Shown here: in pieces, positions 49,497 to 63,892 of the stretch
How the letters are laid out: the number at the start of each line of letters is the position of its first letter
Numbering within the stretch: position 1 is the stretch's first letter
Source: Acanthornis magna
Lineage: Eukaryota > Chordata > Aves > Passeriformes > Acanthizidae
NCBI GenBank assembly: GCA_036785705.1
Contig: JAWUZG010000137.1
Span: 1-64,000, forward strand
Length of the DNA: 64,000 nucleotides
Reading direction: 5' to 3'
Made by a program: the position numbers and the translations under genes
Notes under the pieces: generated by a model
The model's input: only the letters and a program-made list of their open reading frames with translations
The model's database searches: none
Told to the model about the DNA's origin: nothing

Positions 49497-51839
49497 GTAT
49501 TCAGAAAGCCCCTATCACTTAGTTACAGATTTTTTTTATCACATATTTATTGCTGTTTGTTCAGCCCTCCCTGAGCAGAAATAATGGACTTTGGGGATCC
49601 ATAAACTTCAGAGGATTTTAAATGTTTCCTGTCCTTTGCTGTTTTTCAAAACTTTTACTGTTAATTTTTAAGACCCCCTGCCCTCAGATCCGCCCTGGAA
49701 CACTGCTCAGGTTTCATAGGTAACAAGTTGTGGGCCAAAATCACTATTTCTAAACAGTTTTCATTTTTATTTACTCCCTGGTCTGTGACTTGCTCCATAT
49801 CTTGTTTTCATTCTTCTTTCTTTTTGTTTAGTGTTTTGCTTCCTTGCTGATTCCATTTAGGTTCTCACTGCAAACTGATTCTTACCCCAAACACATGCAC
49901 AGAAAATCTTTCAAACTGCCTTTCACTACTGTTTCTTCTACAGTGTAACTATTCCCTCACTCATGTTACTCTTGCATGCTCATAGTGAAAACTCTTCCAG
50001 ATGGGGACCTAGACATTTGTAAGTGCTCTCAATAGTAGCCAGACATCAGCTGCCAAAGTTTATTTTTTTAATTAAAAAACAAAAAGGAGACTACTCTATT
50101 CTGTCACTTTTATTTGAAATAAAAACTATCAAACCAAACCTAAACCAAAAAGCATCACCAGAACAACAAAACCCCATGAAAGTAAAAGTCTTGAATACTA
50201 ATTACAAATTCATGAGTTTTAGTAATTGACTCAAAGAAATAGTAGTGTCATCAGTATCTAGCAAGAAGTCTTCCTCAGCACAATTAAGGCATCTTTACTG
50301 CATCACTGGCACCTTTACATAGTCATGCATCCTGTTGATACAGTTTGGAACAATCAGGATAACATGAAATCATATGAAACAAGTGACAGCATTTTTTAAA
50401 ACTTCAGCATAATGAAATATAAAATCCATTGCTGGGAAAATGTTACAAAACAACTCAATTTCAGAAAACGGAAGAGGTGTCTGGTAATAGCTATGGATAT
50501 TCTCTATTCAAAACACCGTAAAGGTGTACAACAGTAATAGTTAAAACAAGTATTATTTGAATTTATATTATCCTTCTACCTTTGCTGCTGAAAATTTTAG
50601 ATAATGTCTCGTAGAGCAGATCTACAACAGGAAGCTTCATATGGATGCTGTTTCCATAACAACGAGTAGCATTTGAACAAAAACACAATACTAAATGGTT
50701 ACTATTCTTCAGAGTACATAAAAGCAGTTATTCAAAATCAGGAGCATCATGACATTGAAAAAACAAATTAAGGCAAAGGGTACTAACTATTCTGTTCCAT
50801 ATTAAGTAAATGCTTTACTCATAAATACTTGAGGAGCAGCTATAAGAACCCAGACATTTATTGTATTGGCAATGTCAAGTTAAATCATGACCTGAAAGAG
50901 GAGAGGATTTTTTCTAACATACAATTAAATGAAAAGACAGTCACATTCAGACAAGCTACAGAAAGAAGTCCTCTAGTTAGGTATAAATTGGGTCACACAA
51001 TGAATAAATGAAAGGTCTAACTCTGCCTTCAGTGAAAGTCTTTATTTTCGACTTTTAAATTTGCACTCATAGAACAGGGTGTTAACAGGTTTTTAATCCT
51101 TTCTTTTCTGTTTTTCACCAACTGCATTATACCTTCTATTATTCTGAAAATGCCATGATTTTCTAGATGTTATTTTGCCTCCAGGGTATATATTTTTTAT
51201 TTATTTTCAAAATTTAAGTTTCTGTTCATTTTTTCGTGCAATAATTCTGTATATTAATGATGGGAAATTAAAATAAGAATGTTCTAGCACTGTAGGATGT
51301 TCTTCCACTTCTTTGTGGGTTTGCATTTTGGTGGGTTTGGTTTTTTGGTTGTTTTGTTTTGTTTTGTTTTGTTTTTTGTGTGTGTTTTGGTTTTGTTTTG
51401 TTTGCTTTTAGGGAAAAATATTTTTGTTGAATTTATAAATTTTCTATCTTACGTATTATGAAATGTACAGGTCAGATGGAAATGGAGTTTAAAAGTGTAA
51501 TAAGATCTGACTCATTAGACATTTCCCAAGGTAGATTTTTGAAATGCAGCCTACTTGAATGATTCTAATGTCACATTGACACAGCAAAACTAAGGTAGCC
51601 GTGGCTTTAGTGACATTTGAGGGCAGTTTGATGCAAAAAGAAGAATATTCTGTATATTTTCAATTGAGAAAAATATCTGTTGCTAGTGTCACTTCATTAA
51701 GACTCTGAATTTCAAGTAGATATCTTTCTGACTCTGATCTTACCTCAGCATTAAGATAAAACCAACTTCTTTATGCAAGTGACTAGTTTGCACTCATCTT
51801 GGGGACAAATCCTGGAAAGCTTTAAAAAAGTTCTCAAGT
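49497..51839. other. anonymous AT-rich non-coding DNA
   Basis: No gene or interspersed repeat is recognised. The only structured stretch is the (TTTTG)n tract listed separately. Confidence 0.65.
51338..51410. repeat. (TTTTG)n tract
   Basis: A G/T-only stretch built of TTTTG and TTTTTG units with an internal GTGTGTG. It is a simple repeat. Confidence 0.9.
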
Positions 51840-52390
51840 TCCTGGAGCACCCTGCAGGTGAGGGAGATGATCCTGCTCCTCCACTCATCCCTGGGGAGGC
51901 ACATCTGGAGTGCTGTGTCCAGTTCTTGGCTCCTCAGCATAAAACAGACAAGAAAGTACTGGAGCAGGTCTAGCTGAGGGTTATGAAGATGGTGAGGGAA
52001 TGGAAGCATCTCACTTATGAGGAAAGGCCGAGGGAGCTGGGCTTGTTTAGCCTGGAGAAAAGACAGCTGGGGGGATCTCATCAATGTATGTGATTATCTG
52101 AAAGGAGGAGTCAAGAGTACGGACCAGGCTCTGTTGGGTGCTGCCAAACAACAGGACAAGAGGCAATGGGCAAAAACCGATGCACAGGAAGCTCCACCTG
52201 AACATTAGGAAGAACTTCTTTACTGTGCTGGTGAATGAGAACTGGAACAGATTGTCCAGAGAGAGTGTGTAGTCCCCTTCATGGGAGATATTAAAAAGTC
52301 ATCTGGAGACACAATCCTGTGCCATGTGTTTAGATGACCCACTCTGGTCCCTTCCAATGTCACCCATTATCTGATTCTGTGATTCTATGA
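51840..52390 (+). mobile_element. CR1 LINE 3' end, plus strand
   Basis: The only sense-strand CR1 here. GGAGTGCTGTGTCCAGTTC, GAGGAAAGGC, GAGGGAGCTGGGCTTGTTTAG, CCTGGAGAAAAGAC and GAAGAACTTCTTTACTGTG occur in order, ending in CTGATTCTGTGATTCTATGA, the CR1 3' octamer tail. It is 5'-truncated, with the start approximate. The wording of the middle part (AACAGGACAAGAGGCAATGG) differs from the other copies, so it belongs to another CR1 subfamily. All coding potential is broken. Confidence 0.92.
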
Positions 52391-55300
52391 TGCATTGGCC
52401 ATGACAAAAATAAATGTAGATGAAGCAGTGTATGTGACTCTTCCCAGAAATACAGGAATTTGGTTCCTTTTCCTATTCAGAAAGATTAAAAAAAACAACA
52501 GAAAATGGGCTTATGTTTTTTTAAAAAATTGATTCTTAAGTCTAGGTATATAAATTTCATTACAGTTTTTTGTAGGAGAAATGGAGTCCCTGCCAAGATT
52601 ATTTGTAGGCAACTTTTGACTAGGGTTTCATTCAGATCCAAATTTGATTGTATTATGTAGGATATTGAAATCAGTTATCCAATTTGGTCTCACGTCTGAC
52701 TGTGACTTTTCCCACAACTGGAAAAATAAAACCAAATCAAGCAATTAGTTAGTAGCGCAAATATTGTACTGGTGACAGCTAGAAGGATCCATCAATTCAT
52801 TTTTTCAACAACTTTAATGAAAAATTAACAAGTATTTTTACAACGAGCATTTAATTTCTTAAATAATCTTTTTTAAAATGTCAGGGATTTGTTTGTTTAC
52901 CTTTAAACATTATTTCCTATGTGGAAGAAAACCTATTTCTTTCTAAGCAGCCTTAGTTAGCTGGGTGTTTTTACACATCCATCTCTAACATTTCCATTGA
53001 TTCCACATAGTTCTGTTTTACATCTATTCATTTAAAGGAAGAGGAGAAGAAAAAAGAATGCAAATAAAATGATACAGGATTTTTAGGGTAAAGACAAATA
53101 AGCAATAACCTTGTTAACCATGTATGGTATTACTCTTTTCCTGAAAAATATATCATCTATTTTACTTCTCTCTGTCACTTTTGACACAATCCAAGCAGCT
53201 CTCAGATTCACTATCTGAAAATAATCTGTGATTTTGCAGTATCACAGAGAATCACATGGAATTAACACCACTAGTTTTCCTAGTGTCTCCTGTAGTATGA
53301 AGAGACACGTCTTCAAACATACGACACAATTGTTTATATAAGAAAGTTAGTGTTTTTTAATTCTTTTGTCCATATCTTGGAAGGCAGACTTCTCTACTTC
53401 ACAAAGTCAAGGTGAAGATCCTCTCTTTCTGTTCAGAGTCAAATCTGAAAGGATGTTTTCAAGGGTTATATTGTGCAAGATTTTCAAACTTGAAAGATTA
53501 GAAAGATTTTGAGTATGCATCTGGGATCTAAAATCATGGTTTATTCTTAGACAGAAATATGCTTACATTACAATATGCATCCAAAAATAACTGACTCATA
53601 TCATTGTAATAAAACAGAAAAAGCTTTATGTTAGCTAAGTGACTCTGTGTCTTCAAATACAATCCAAAAATATATGTCCTATAATGTGATGCAATAGAGA
53701 TTATGAAAACTCATCTTTCAGATATTACTGCTAAATTCAAATAGAGTTTAAACAGATTTTCCAATTTGTGATGACATTTTTTGGCTTTTGGAATAATGCT
53801 TTGCTAGCTTTTCCCTGGGGCCACTGATAAGAAAATAAGTTTAAAATTTTGGAATGCATTAGATACCTGAAAAAAATGTATGGTGTTTTGGTTACGGTTG
53901 TAAAATAAATTTTGGGTTACTTGGAAGTAAGGTTAGATTCCTCCCTTTTGTGAATCCTGATTGAGGATTGTGCTAACTATGCCAGTTTGTCACAAATGGG
54001 TGATTTAGTTTTCGTAAAGAACCACCATCAAAGGTAGAAGCAAAATTAGTTTTAATACGATGTTGTAAAACTGTGACTTAACAGCTCAATGCCAGGGTTC
54101 ACTTGGTTACTTACATGGAAGAACACATGAATGAAAATTGAGTTAGAATATAGCAAGAATGTTTGACACAGAGACCAGAGGCATGAAAGCTCCCGGGGAG
54201 ATCCCTGCCATGCAGCCATTCTGCCTGGCAGCAGGACCTCAAAGAAAGCTCACTTAGGCTGTCATATTTATGGAATAAAGTGGTTGGCTCATAGTCAGTT
54301 TGCATACAATGGGAAAAATGTGCATGAGGTCAATTGTACCCACAACTTTGGGCAATAATGACACTTGGAAAAGCCACTCACTGTTTCTGTGTTAATTGCA
54401 TGATCAGTGTTCCAAGCTGACGAGCATGGGTGCTCACTGGGTCACTCTGCCTCTTTGGGTGTTTCCTAGAGGGATTCTTGGCTCAGCTATGGCTTGGGAC
54501 TTGATATCCTTGTAATCTGTACAAACAGCTGTTTGTTTAAGGGTCCAAGTCCATCTGTCATCTTGTTTTTTGTATCACAATTATTGTGGTTGATTTATAA
54601 TTGTGTCATCACTATATTTGTATCATTATCATATGCAAGTGATTGCACTGTACTTCTAAGACTTTAAGGATAACCTTTTAAAATTGTATTGACCAATTGC
54701 TGCAAATGCATTTTTTTCTTAGCAGTTTTGTGAGATGTGAATCATCAAGACATCTTCAGACATGAACATGACATGAATACAATTGTGAAAAGCACCATGC
54801 AGCCTGGCCTACCCTCCCTTCCTTGCCCTTTTCTGCCCTGTCCTACCTACCCCAGGGGAGCCCAACCCATCCCAAGTTCCCTGCTCTGTACTATAGCTCT
54901 ATTTTTGCTTGTGACAGAAACTCATTCCAGGGAGATCTCTTTATTTGGGATGCTGACGTAGAAGCATGATGCACAGAGCAAGTCTGGGTCTGACTCAGAT
55001 AAAAATAAAAGCTGTGGACACACTTGTGAACACAGTGCTATGGATCTGTTTTATTTTTTTTTGTTTTAGATGAAACAATCCCAGTGAATAAAGAAATTTT
55101 TTTGAGTAGCAATTGAGGTCATTTGATTGTAGAATTCATGAAACTACCAGAGCAAATTGTTTAGTCAGTCATATAAATCTCTACAAGGGCTGAGACAAGA
55201 GAAGCAAAATTAATCAAACTTATGCCTCATTATGCATATTTCTCTCTCTAGTAGTTTTCAAAGTTCTTTTGCTGTGCCACAAGAATATTAACTATATAAG

Positions 55301-56388
55301 TTATGAAATAAATAAATAAAGAAGGTAAAGCCAAAGGCAGGGAGGTGAGGGTGGTGCATGGTAGCTAATGCCAGAATCAAAGCATAGTTCTGTATTTGAA
55401 GAAAGATTAGAGACAGACAGTAACATGTTATTCTCCAAGCTGGAGTCACCCAGAGATGCACATCAATAAAACCAGCATTTACACACACCAAATTACAGAC
55501 ACTGGTACCCTCTTCAATAATTCATCGTTATGTTTCAAAATGACTGCACGAGATTATTTGGGTTCTATTTTAATTTGCTGGTTAGTAGACACCTCTGTAT
55601 CATTTAGTTAATTCTCTTCTTTGTTTTCACTGTCTTCAGTGCAAGCACTCTCATTTTCAGCGTTGTCTGTCCAAAGGAGCTTATTGATAAGAGCATTCCC
55701 TTTATAGATCACTGTTCATCATCCAGAATTATATTTAGTGTAAAATTTGTTAAAGTGCCTCGAATGCCCAACCACACGCATATTGATTAAAAGTTATTTC
55801 TGATTTCACTCACTTTGTCATGGTCTTTTTACCCTAACTTTCCTTCTGAGCCATGTGTCTTTGAAAAATGTTAAACACAGGAATAATACTTTAATGTTTA
55901 GAGGTTTTCCACTGATTTTTTCTTCAGACATTACTAATTCAGTAGATCCATTTAAGTCTTCACCTGTGTTTTTTCTTTTCAAAACATGAAAGCATTTTGA
56001 ATGTAGTTTGTTTGTTAATTTATTTGGTTTTATTGGCTTTGTTGTTGTTGTTTTGTTTGGTTTGGTTTTTTTACCACCGTATTTTCCTTCTAATACATAC
56101 GTAAAGACAGAGGTAATGAACTTTTTCCCTGACTTCTCTAGCAGTCTAATAGCTATTCCTGATATTTTACTGTCATTTCAAAGGCAAAAACCCCTTACTT
56201 TTTAAGTATTGATGTATTTAAAACTTCCCAGTCTTTTGACAATTTAGATAGCTTCAGAAATGCAGTGTTTGTCATATCTCTTGATAAATTGAATGTGAAT
56301 AAATCTCAGATGAGAATTAGAAATCAGAACGTTTCAAACCCACTTCCTACAGAAGAAAATTCTGAAATTCTGCCCCGAATCAAATATT

Positions 56389-56425
56389 TCTTTTCTTTTT
56401 CTTTTTCTTTTTTTTTTTTTTTTTC
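56389..56425. repeat. T-rich (TTTTC)n tract
   Basis: TTTTC units followed by an uninterrupted T run. Low-complexity sequence. Confidence 0.85.
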
Positions 56426-58601
56426 TCGAAAATGTATTGTTTTGGGGCACTTGGACGGTTTATTTGGTTTGATTTTTTGTTTGTTTTGCTTTGGGGTTTT
56501 ATCTTTTTTAATTACTTTTTTTTAGGACAATACTATTCTACTTCACCTCAGTCGTAAAAGATCTTTTGTTTGAAAGAAAAAATTCGTCACCTGCCTGCCT
56601 TCCTACAAGAATCTGAATGTCCAATTTTTGCCAAATTTGTTCTGTTATTCTTTTTACTTTAAGACCTATACAAATCAGTCTATGTACTCTCACAGTCCTC
56701 TAGTGATTAAGCTTAAAGATTTGACTGTGAGGCCCATGGACTCATAACAGTGTCTTCTGTTAAAGAAATATGAATTCACATGTACTCTCATTAATTCTTC
56801 CTGCTGTTTCTTCTTGCCCAGACTGAAATTTAATTTCTCCTCCAGTGAAGGTCTAACTGTAAAGGCCTAAGAAGCTCAAAGGTTTATAATGTTCTAAGAA
56901 ATTCCACAGCTAACAAATGTCAGGTACTAATTACTGTTATTTACTGCTAAATTTTGACAGTAAATTTAATAGGAATTGATGGGAAGTGGCGTTTCTCCTT
57001 TGAATACTATTTCAAAGAAGCATATTCACAGATCAAAACAGTGCTGATAATACCCTTCTGTAGAAAAGTTGTGCTAAATACTCTACCAAATTAACATTGA
57101 ATTCTAAAACCTGAGGAGGTTTGATCAATTTCAGTAACTTATTTTTAAGGTTGAGTTAATTATTATAGGGAGCCAATTTCATTCTTTGGACTTAGTTTTA
57201 AGGACAAAATTTTTGACTGTAGTAGCTCATAAATGATCCTGTTGAATTTAATTTTGAAAGGGATCCGCCACTTCCTAACTGACTGGTATTAGTAAAACAA
57301 CCAAAGAGAACTGAGTCTGTGAAGGTACTCCCAGATGTTTTCAGTGGTCACTGCCCTGTTTTTAGTAGAAAACCAGGCATTTCAAACTGTTCGGGGGGGG
57401 AGAGCCAAATGAGAATTAAGGCTTTTGATCATCCTGTAGTATAGATTCCTGAAATATATCATTGGACATGATTTGAATAATTTTTAATAAATGACATTGA
57501 TTACGGCCAGGGATGTTTGTGCAAGCTGTGCGTAACAATTTGAGAGCAGCTTGTAATTTGTAAATCTCAAAGTCCAGAATGAATCTGAGAAACTTTTCAG
57601 TCCACCACTAGCAGATACATGGGTGATTTTTTTTCTGGTTATAGTATAAACAATCCAGGAGAAAACCAGGGTTGTTTCAAGGTGGTAGATGGAAGAATTC
57701 AGATAACACAGCTGATGAAGGCAGAATAATTAGTGCATATGATTAAAGGGGACTTTTCAACTGAGGAGAAACACGGAGAATCCATTTGGTATTTGCAGGA
57801 GCTGATTTATGTTTTCACACCTGCTGCATGGGACATGAGGAGGCCTGTCCAAAGGCAGGGCATCGTGTTGAGAAAAAATACATTTTTAGATAGTTCTCAG
57901 CCTTATAACATCAATGTGGATAAACAGCTTTTACTGGCTAAATAACACCGTAACATTTTCCACATCCTTTTATTAAATCCAATTAGGAGTGCTGGGTACA
58001 AATATGGTCCTTTCATGATGAGAACCTTGGTGGAAATTGCAAGAAACCCAGTATAATTTCTTCTATGGCCAACTGAGGAAACTTTTCTTTTTCTTTTTTT
58101 TTAACATTATGTATTGAAAATAATTTGACAGGGGTTTTTAGGGAATATTCAGACAATAATGCTTCTTACATAGGTTCCAATGGAAGAATTCTGGTCATGT
58201 GTCTTAAGATTATTATATTAATTCAAAAATGTGATAGATGTTGCTGAAAAAATGTGAAATAAATATGACAAATTTATACTTTGAGCTATTATGGCTTAAC
58301 AAATGATCTTTACTTGTTTGGGCAAATAGTGTTTTGCACAGAGAGAACTAAATCTTCTATATGACATTTTTAGCTAAGATTTCAAAACAAGCTTGGATTA
58401 AATTCCAAGATAGCTAACATGAGTCGGGGGTTTGAAGTTATATGTACAAAAAGACCCTTGAGAGCCCTGTGGTAAAGAGTTCTGTTATAACCATCTACCT
58501 TATATTAGTTTGAAACACATAGCAGAATTTAAGAGTTAAGTTAGTTCTGCCATGGTCAAAAATGGTTGTTGTTATTCTTCTACCTGATCTACTACTGTGA
58601 A

Positions 58602-58635
58602 GGTTATATTGTTATATGGTTATATGGTTATATGT
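58602..58635. repeat. (GGTTATAT)n octamer array
   Basis: Four tandem, nearly identical 8-bp units (GGTTATAT, one reading TGTTATAT). A short minisatellite-like array. Confidence 0.85.
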
Positions 58636-61600
58636 TTGAAAAACACCAGTAAATGTTGCTGTAAAAGTGTCATATTTCACTGTCTGTGAATAGCAATTCT
58701 GTCCCATCAAGAGTGTGACATTAGATGTGTGATGGAACTGAGTATGCTTTGAATAAATTAACATGAAGAAGTTTGATTCTGGAATGAGGATGCTTCTAGA
58801 TTAGCTAAGGGATTCCCTGACAAATGGGACACCTCACTGTGAAAAAGAAAACACATATGAATGCAATGTAACATTTTAATATAGTCTTGCCACAGCTATA
58901 TGTAAAGAACCTCCATTTATTCAGATGACAAAATGTTTTCTACAGCCAGTTCATTTTCTTTTGATTACAGATCCCAGAAATATGGACCATGGTAAGAAAG
59001 GTGTAAAGATTCCCTGTTTTTAATGTGAAGGACTGATTCTGAGCCTGTTTTGTCCAAATACTGAAAGCTGGATCACTGTCTGCCCTGCTGTGAGCACATT
59101 TGTCTGGGCTAAGAATTCCAAGACATATGGATGTGGTACTAACTGCATAGGCATGCCGTGTATTCCTGTCTACAAGAAATTGGCATGCTTAAATTGTGCT
59201 AATCAGTTTTGGAAATTTTGTGCAGATGAGACAGGGAATATCAAACTAGAAAGAGAAGACAGTTGATTGTTGGACAGTTGAAATCTCAAAGTGCCTAGTG
59301 TCAGTTACTCTAAATTCAGTGAGACATCTTTCTTGCTGATGAAAATGCTGAGGATGTCAACTACATACAACAAATCCCATGGGGATGTATTACGGAAAAT
59401 TATGCACATAAATGAGAATTCATTAACCTTGTATATATACTAGTTATTTGGTTACTGTAAGGTTATATTGGGGTATTTGGGCATTTACTCTTGTGTGATT
59501 TATTTAGCATACTGGCAGGATTGTCAGGAAATTAACAAGTGAATCCCCACAATAGATCCAGATGAAGCATCTGGTGGAGTGGGACAACACCCAAGCTAAT
59601 TGCTATGACAAAGCTAATTTCAGGTTTTGGATAAAGTTATCCAGATATTTTGCCAAGGCTAAAAACTCAAATACTGAAAGAATTCTAGCAGTTAGGAAGT
59701 GATACAGCACAAAAAACTCCCAGGATTCAGTATTTTCCATGACATACTAATAAGGAGACATAGCTAAGTTTTGAATAAATTTTACTGTATGTAAACTGTT
59801 GATTTCTGAAGCTTTGTTGCTCCTTTTAGAAATAAAAATAATTTGTTTATAGATATTACTAATTTCCATATCCATAAGTCACAATTCATGACAGGAGACC
59901 TGGAAGTAACCTGCGAGGTTTGATGAGCTGGCTAGAAGCAGCTGATGTGAAGAGAAAAATGTGATTCGAAATAGCAGTGAATAAAAAAAAGGGTCTTGTA
60001 CACAAATATAGAAGAGTTGTGAAAAACCTAAAAATGTTTTCCTTGGATAAGGCTGTAAGCAACAGCCACAGCCCAAGTATACACCATCACCTCCTCCCTG
60101 ATTCTTGATTTCCAAAAGAGAGAAATATTTATATGAGACACAGAGAATAGATATTTTAAACATGTCCCTGATCTAAAGAATTAATTTACAAGGCTGTGGT
60201 TTTTTCACTCCTATTGTGTGATCTAGACACAGCTTCACACATCACAGTGCTCAAAACCATCTATCTCATAGAGAGCAATTATCCAGATCAGCATGATTCC
60301 TCTGTTAAAATGAAAATATTTGCTTTGTTCTGAAGGTTTCCTGTAACGTGAATTTTAAACATAATGTAAATTCAGAATTTAATTTAGATCTAATTTCCAT
60401 TTGTTTTTTCAATTTTGCCTACAACACACTCATGCTCTAAGGTACCTGCAGATGAGATTTTCTAGAAATAACCTGTAGATCTCTATGTTAAATCTGTGAG
60501 TTTGAGCTGATTTTTGTTCTATTTTCCTTTCTAGACAGTCCAATTTTCATTTAAACATACAAATGCATAACAGTCTTTTACACAAGAAACGTTTTACCAA
60601 ACCCATGTGATTGCTGCTTCAATGCTATTTATTTGGAGTTAGGCACTAAAGGGGTTAGGTGCCTTAATTTCAGAAGCAAATAATGCACACAGGACTGTGT
60701 AGATCTTTAAACCTTCATTATACATATATTTAGGTTACTGTTTTGTTTTAAAACTAGGCTGAGCTGTGAATAAGGAACTAAATACTTTGATGTCTCATCT
60801 TCTCATGACAAAGACTGTGATAAGAACGGGGAGAAGCACAGCTTGAGTGCCTACCTGCTACAATTACAGGGAGAGCAGGAAATGTCAGGAACAAAAGCTT
60901 ATGGCTTTAGGTTCACAATCGTGAGGGATGGAGATCAGGTGCTGCAATGAATTTTGTCCTCGCCATCACGAAAATGCACTTCAAAACAAATTTGAGACCT
61001 AACCCCAAAGTAGAAAGCGGCTGAATAAGTTTCAGAAAAATTCTTACAGCCAAAATAAATAACATCACAGTTCTTAATTCATAGACAGAGCCACTGTAAT
61101 CAAATCAAGACCCAGTTACTTGCTTGTATTTACTTCTGACCAGAGGTGGAGGCCAATAGCAGGATAAACAGAAGAAAATAAGGCAGATGAAAAAGCCATG
61201 GGGTGAAATATATTTTCTGGATTAAACACAGAGCTTCTTTATCTTGTAAAATCTATTAACAATTATATACTTTTCTAATCCTTACCCTATACCTAAAATA
61301 TATAAATTGATTTTGTAGGACAATTAAAATTACATTGATTTAATTTTCTGGTTTCCTAATGACTTTCATTGTTTTTATTACTAAGTTTAAAATTCCTGAA
61401 ATGAGTCTTGTCTTAGTTTTTTTCCATATTATTAGATGAAGATTTTTAACTTACAATAAATAATTTCCAAGAGCTGAAGTGAGGATGAAGCAGAAAGAAG
61501 TAGGATTAAAGAAATAAATTTGTTATTTCTTCTACTTATAGCTTCAAACATTGTGGATAATCCTGTTTCTTCACTCTCACTACAAAGCAAAAGGTAGACT

Positions 61601-62671
61601 ACCAACAATGTTACAAAGTTTTCAAGTGTAATAGTGAAATAGAACTGTTAAGCCATTTATCACAAAGAAGTAGAAAAACACTAATAGACAGCAAACCTAG
61701 AGACACTGTGATATCTTAGAAAACTAGAGATTTATTCAAAATTGTTGCAAAGGTATTAGAGGGTCCCAATGTGTCAGAGTTAAGCAGAAGGAGTTGCATT
61801 ATGCATGATCCCTTCATTGTAAGAGGTTTCAAAATTGGCACTTCTTTAGTTGCTAACACAATTGGTTTGTGGATCTGTCACCTTGGGTCTGCTGAAAGCA
61901 AGCCATGGAGAAATCTTCATGTGATTTTACAGCAGGAGTCGGGAAGAACCGCTTAAATTGTAATTGTGCGTACAACAACGCAAACAATGATCTTACATCC
62001 ACTATGATGAGCTGCCCCGTGTAATTTCAGCTATGAATAGGCTACCCTGTCTCCTTTCCTTTACCTGATCCTGATTATCCTGATGATAATTTGGAATATA
62101 GGTATGGAGACAAATGCCACTATAGCTTTAGAAAGGAAATCTAAGCTGGTTTTTTCTCCAGGAAAACAGTGACAAAAAGCCTGCTTTTTACAGATGTCCC
62201 GCTGGGCTTTCTTCCCAGGGCTGCCCCATATCTCCTATGACCAGTTTGCCCTCTAGTGAAGCAACCTGCCAGGCATGGAGCACTCATACAAATAAATGCA
62301 CTGCAAAACACATTTAGAAGAAAGCAGGAGTTCCCTCCCACCCCTCTCTGAATACCTCAGAAGGGAGATCGAGAGTCAACAGTGGGAATTCACACTGAAA
62401 GACGCAGGAAAAACAAGCTGGGTAGCAGTATTTCTCAGTTACTCCCATTCCCTGTTACGGTGTTTTCCAATAAAAAAAAGAAAATATTTGCTTCCAAAAA
62501 GCAAAGGGGGAGGGGAATGCAAGAGGAGGATCTTATGCCTTTCCTGATTTTGACGTCTTCAAGTTAAATTATCTGGTCCCAGAATATTTTTTCACCTTTT
62601 GTGAACATGGCAGATGTCATCAGATGAATTTTACAGTAGAAGTTGTTTAATGAAGAAATCTGTGTTTCAGG

Positions 62672-62920
62672 TGTTGCATAAGATTACCTCACTCAATAAA
62701 CAGGCAATGATAGGTAAATTTTCCACATTAGGTAGGTGGAGAATATGTAATAGATAAGTGGGTCTCATGAAATTTTACTGCATAGAAGGTGTGACACTTC
62801 ACCCTGTGATGTGCTTGATTTGTAGAAACCTCCACCTTGCACCCTACACAGAATAAACAATGTCTCCTTTCTAAACCAGACTCTGTGTCTCTGTTTAGAG
62901 AGTTCCTAATATTGGCAACA
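62672..62920 (+). mobile_element. small solo-LTR-like element, 249 bp
   Basis: It begins TGTTGC and ends GCAACA, a perfect 6-bp terminal inverted repeat of TG...CA type. An AATAAA at 62852 is followed by a T/C-rich, then G/T-rich segment (GACTCTGTGTCTCTG), like an R/U5 region. Flanks read GTTTCAGG on the left and GTTTTAGG on the right. That is an 8-bp match with one difference, longer than the 4-6 bp usual for retroviral integration. I see no clear TATA box. The alternative is a short DNA transposon derivative. The family is not recognised. Confidence 0.55.
62852..62857 (+). terminator. AATAAA in the small LTR-like element
   Basis: AATAAA in ACAGAATAAACAATG, about 63 bp before the right end of the element, the expected place for an LTR polyadenylation signal. 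Confidence 0.5.
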
Positions 62921-63139
62921 GTTTTAGGTAGCTAACATACACATACTTTCCTGCTCTCTGTACTGGACAATTCCTCTGCTGTTCCAAACATTGAGCAAGG
63001 TATTCTTGAGGGTAAATCTAGATTTGTTGCATTAAAGAATTTGATGAAATTACTTTTAGTTTAGAAATGAAACATTTTCTTAGAAGTTCAGTTTTCATGA
63101 GTTCCAGTCTTGGGCCCCCACCCCTGCCCAGTTTTATTT

Positions 63140-63141
63140 AT

Positions 63142-63173
<32 letters not shown>

Positions 63174-63197
63174 ACACAAACACATATATATATATAC
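63140..63197. repeat. (CA)n-(TA)n compound microsatellite
   Basis: A CA run broken once by CTCA, continuing into CAAACA and then a TA run. Probably length-polymorphic. Confidence 0.9.
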
Positions 63198-63892
63198 ACA
63201 TATTTACAAAATAAGGCTATTCTGTCACCTAGAGCAGCAAAATGATCTTGTCAAATCATATAAGTAAAATCCATGAAGTCACCAGGACAATTGGTTATAT
63301 TTAAGTATTTAAGTATATAAATATATATGTGTCTATATAGGTTAGATCTTGTCTTGCAGCTTACCCAAGCTGATGGTATATCAAATCACTTAATGCTCCT
63401 TTTTATTTTAATTTTCCCATTCTAAATCAACACTGGAAGCTATTAAAGGTGTTTTCTTGCACACTTCTGGCTTTCTCACTATAACTCACCACTGACATTA
63501 CCTGTGTAGCAAATGCCATCAGAAATGTCAAGACCCTTTAACTTTGCATTCTGATTTATGCTAGACAGGAGGCTGAACCACCTAGAGTTATTTTTATCCT
63601 CCTAGATTCAAACAATTTTTTTCCTTTGTACGAGTCATGTGCTTCTTATCAGAGAAGCAGACACACAATAAGGATATTTTTTGTAATTCTGTAAAAAAGA
63701 AATTACTTTTCTTGCCAATCCAAAGCAAATCAATGAAAATGACACAAAGAAAACAGGAGAGGTAGTTTAAAAATTTCTAGCAAATCCTTATCAACTTTTC
63801 AGATCTCTCAAACTTTCTTAAAATGAGGAAATTTCCAAGATTGCATTCTCACAACATAAATGCCACTGGGCTTACCTTCAAGTAATTTTAAG

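Larger units (their letters stand above)
52391..62671. other. anonymous AT-rich non-coding DNA
   Basis: About 10 kb without a recognisable gene or interspersed repeat. A C-rich patch of CCCTTCCTTGCCC type lies near 54800-54880. Segments near 57480-57600 and 61940-62040 have a less AT-biased, more complex look and could be conserved elements, described as findings. Confidence 0.65.
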
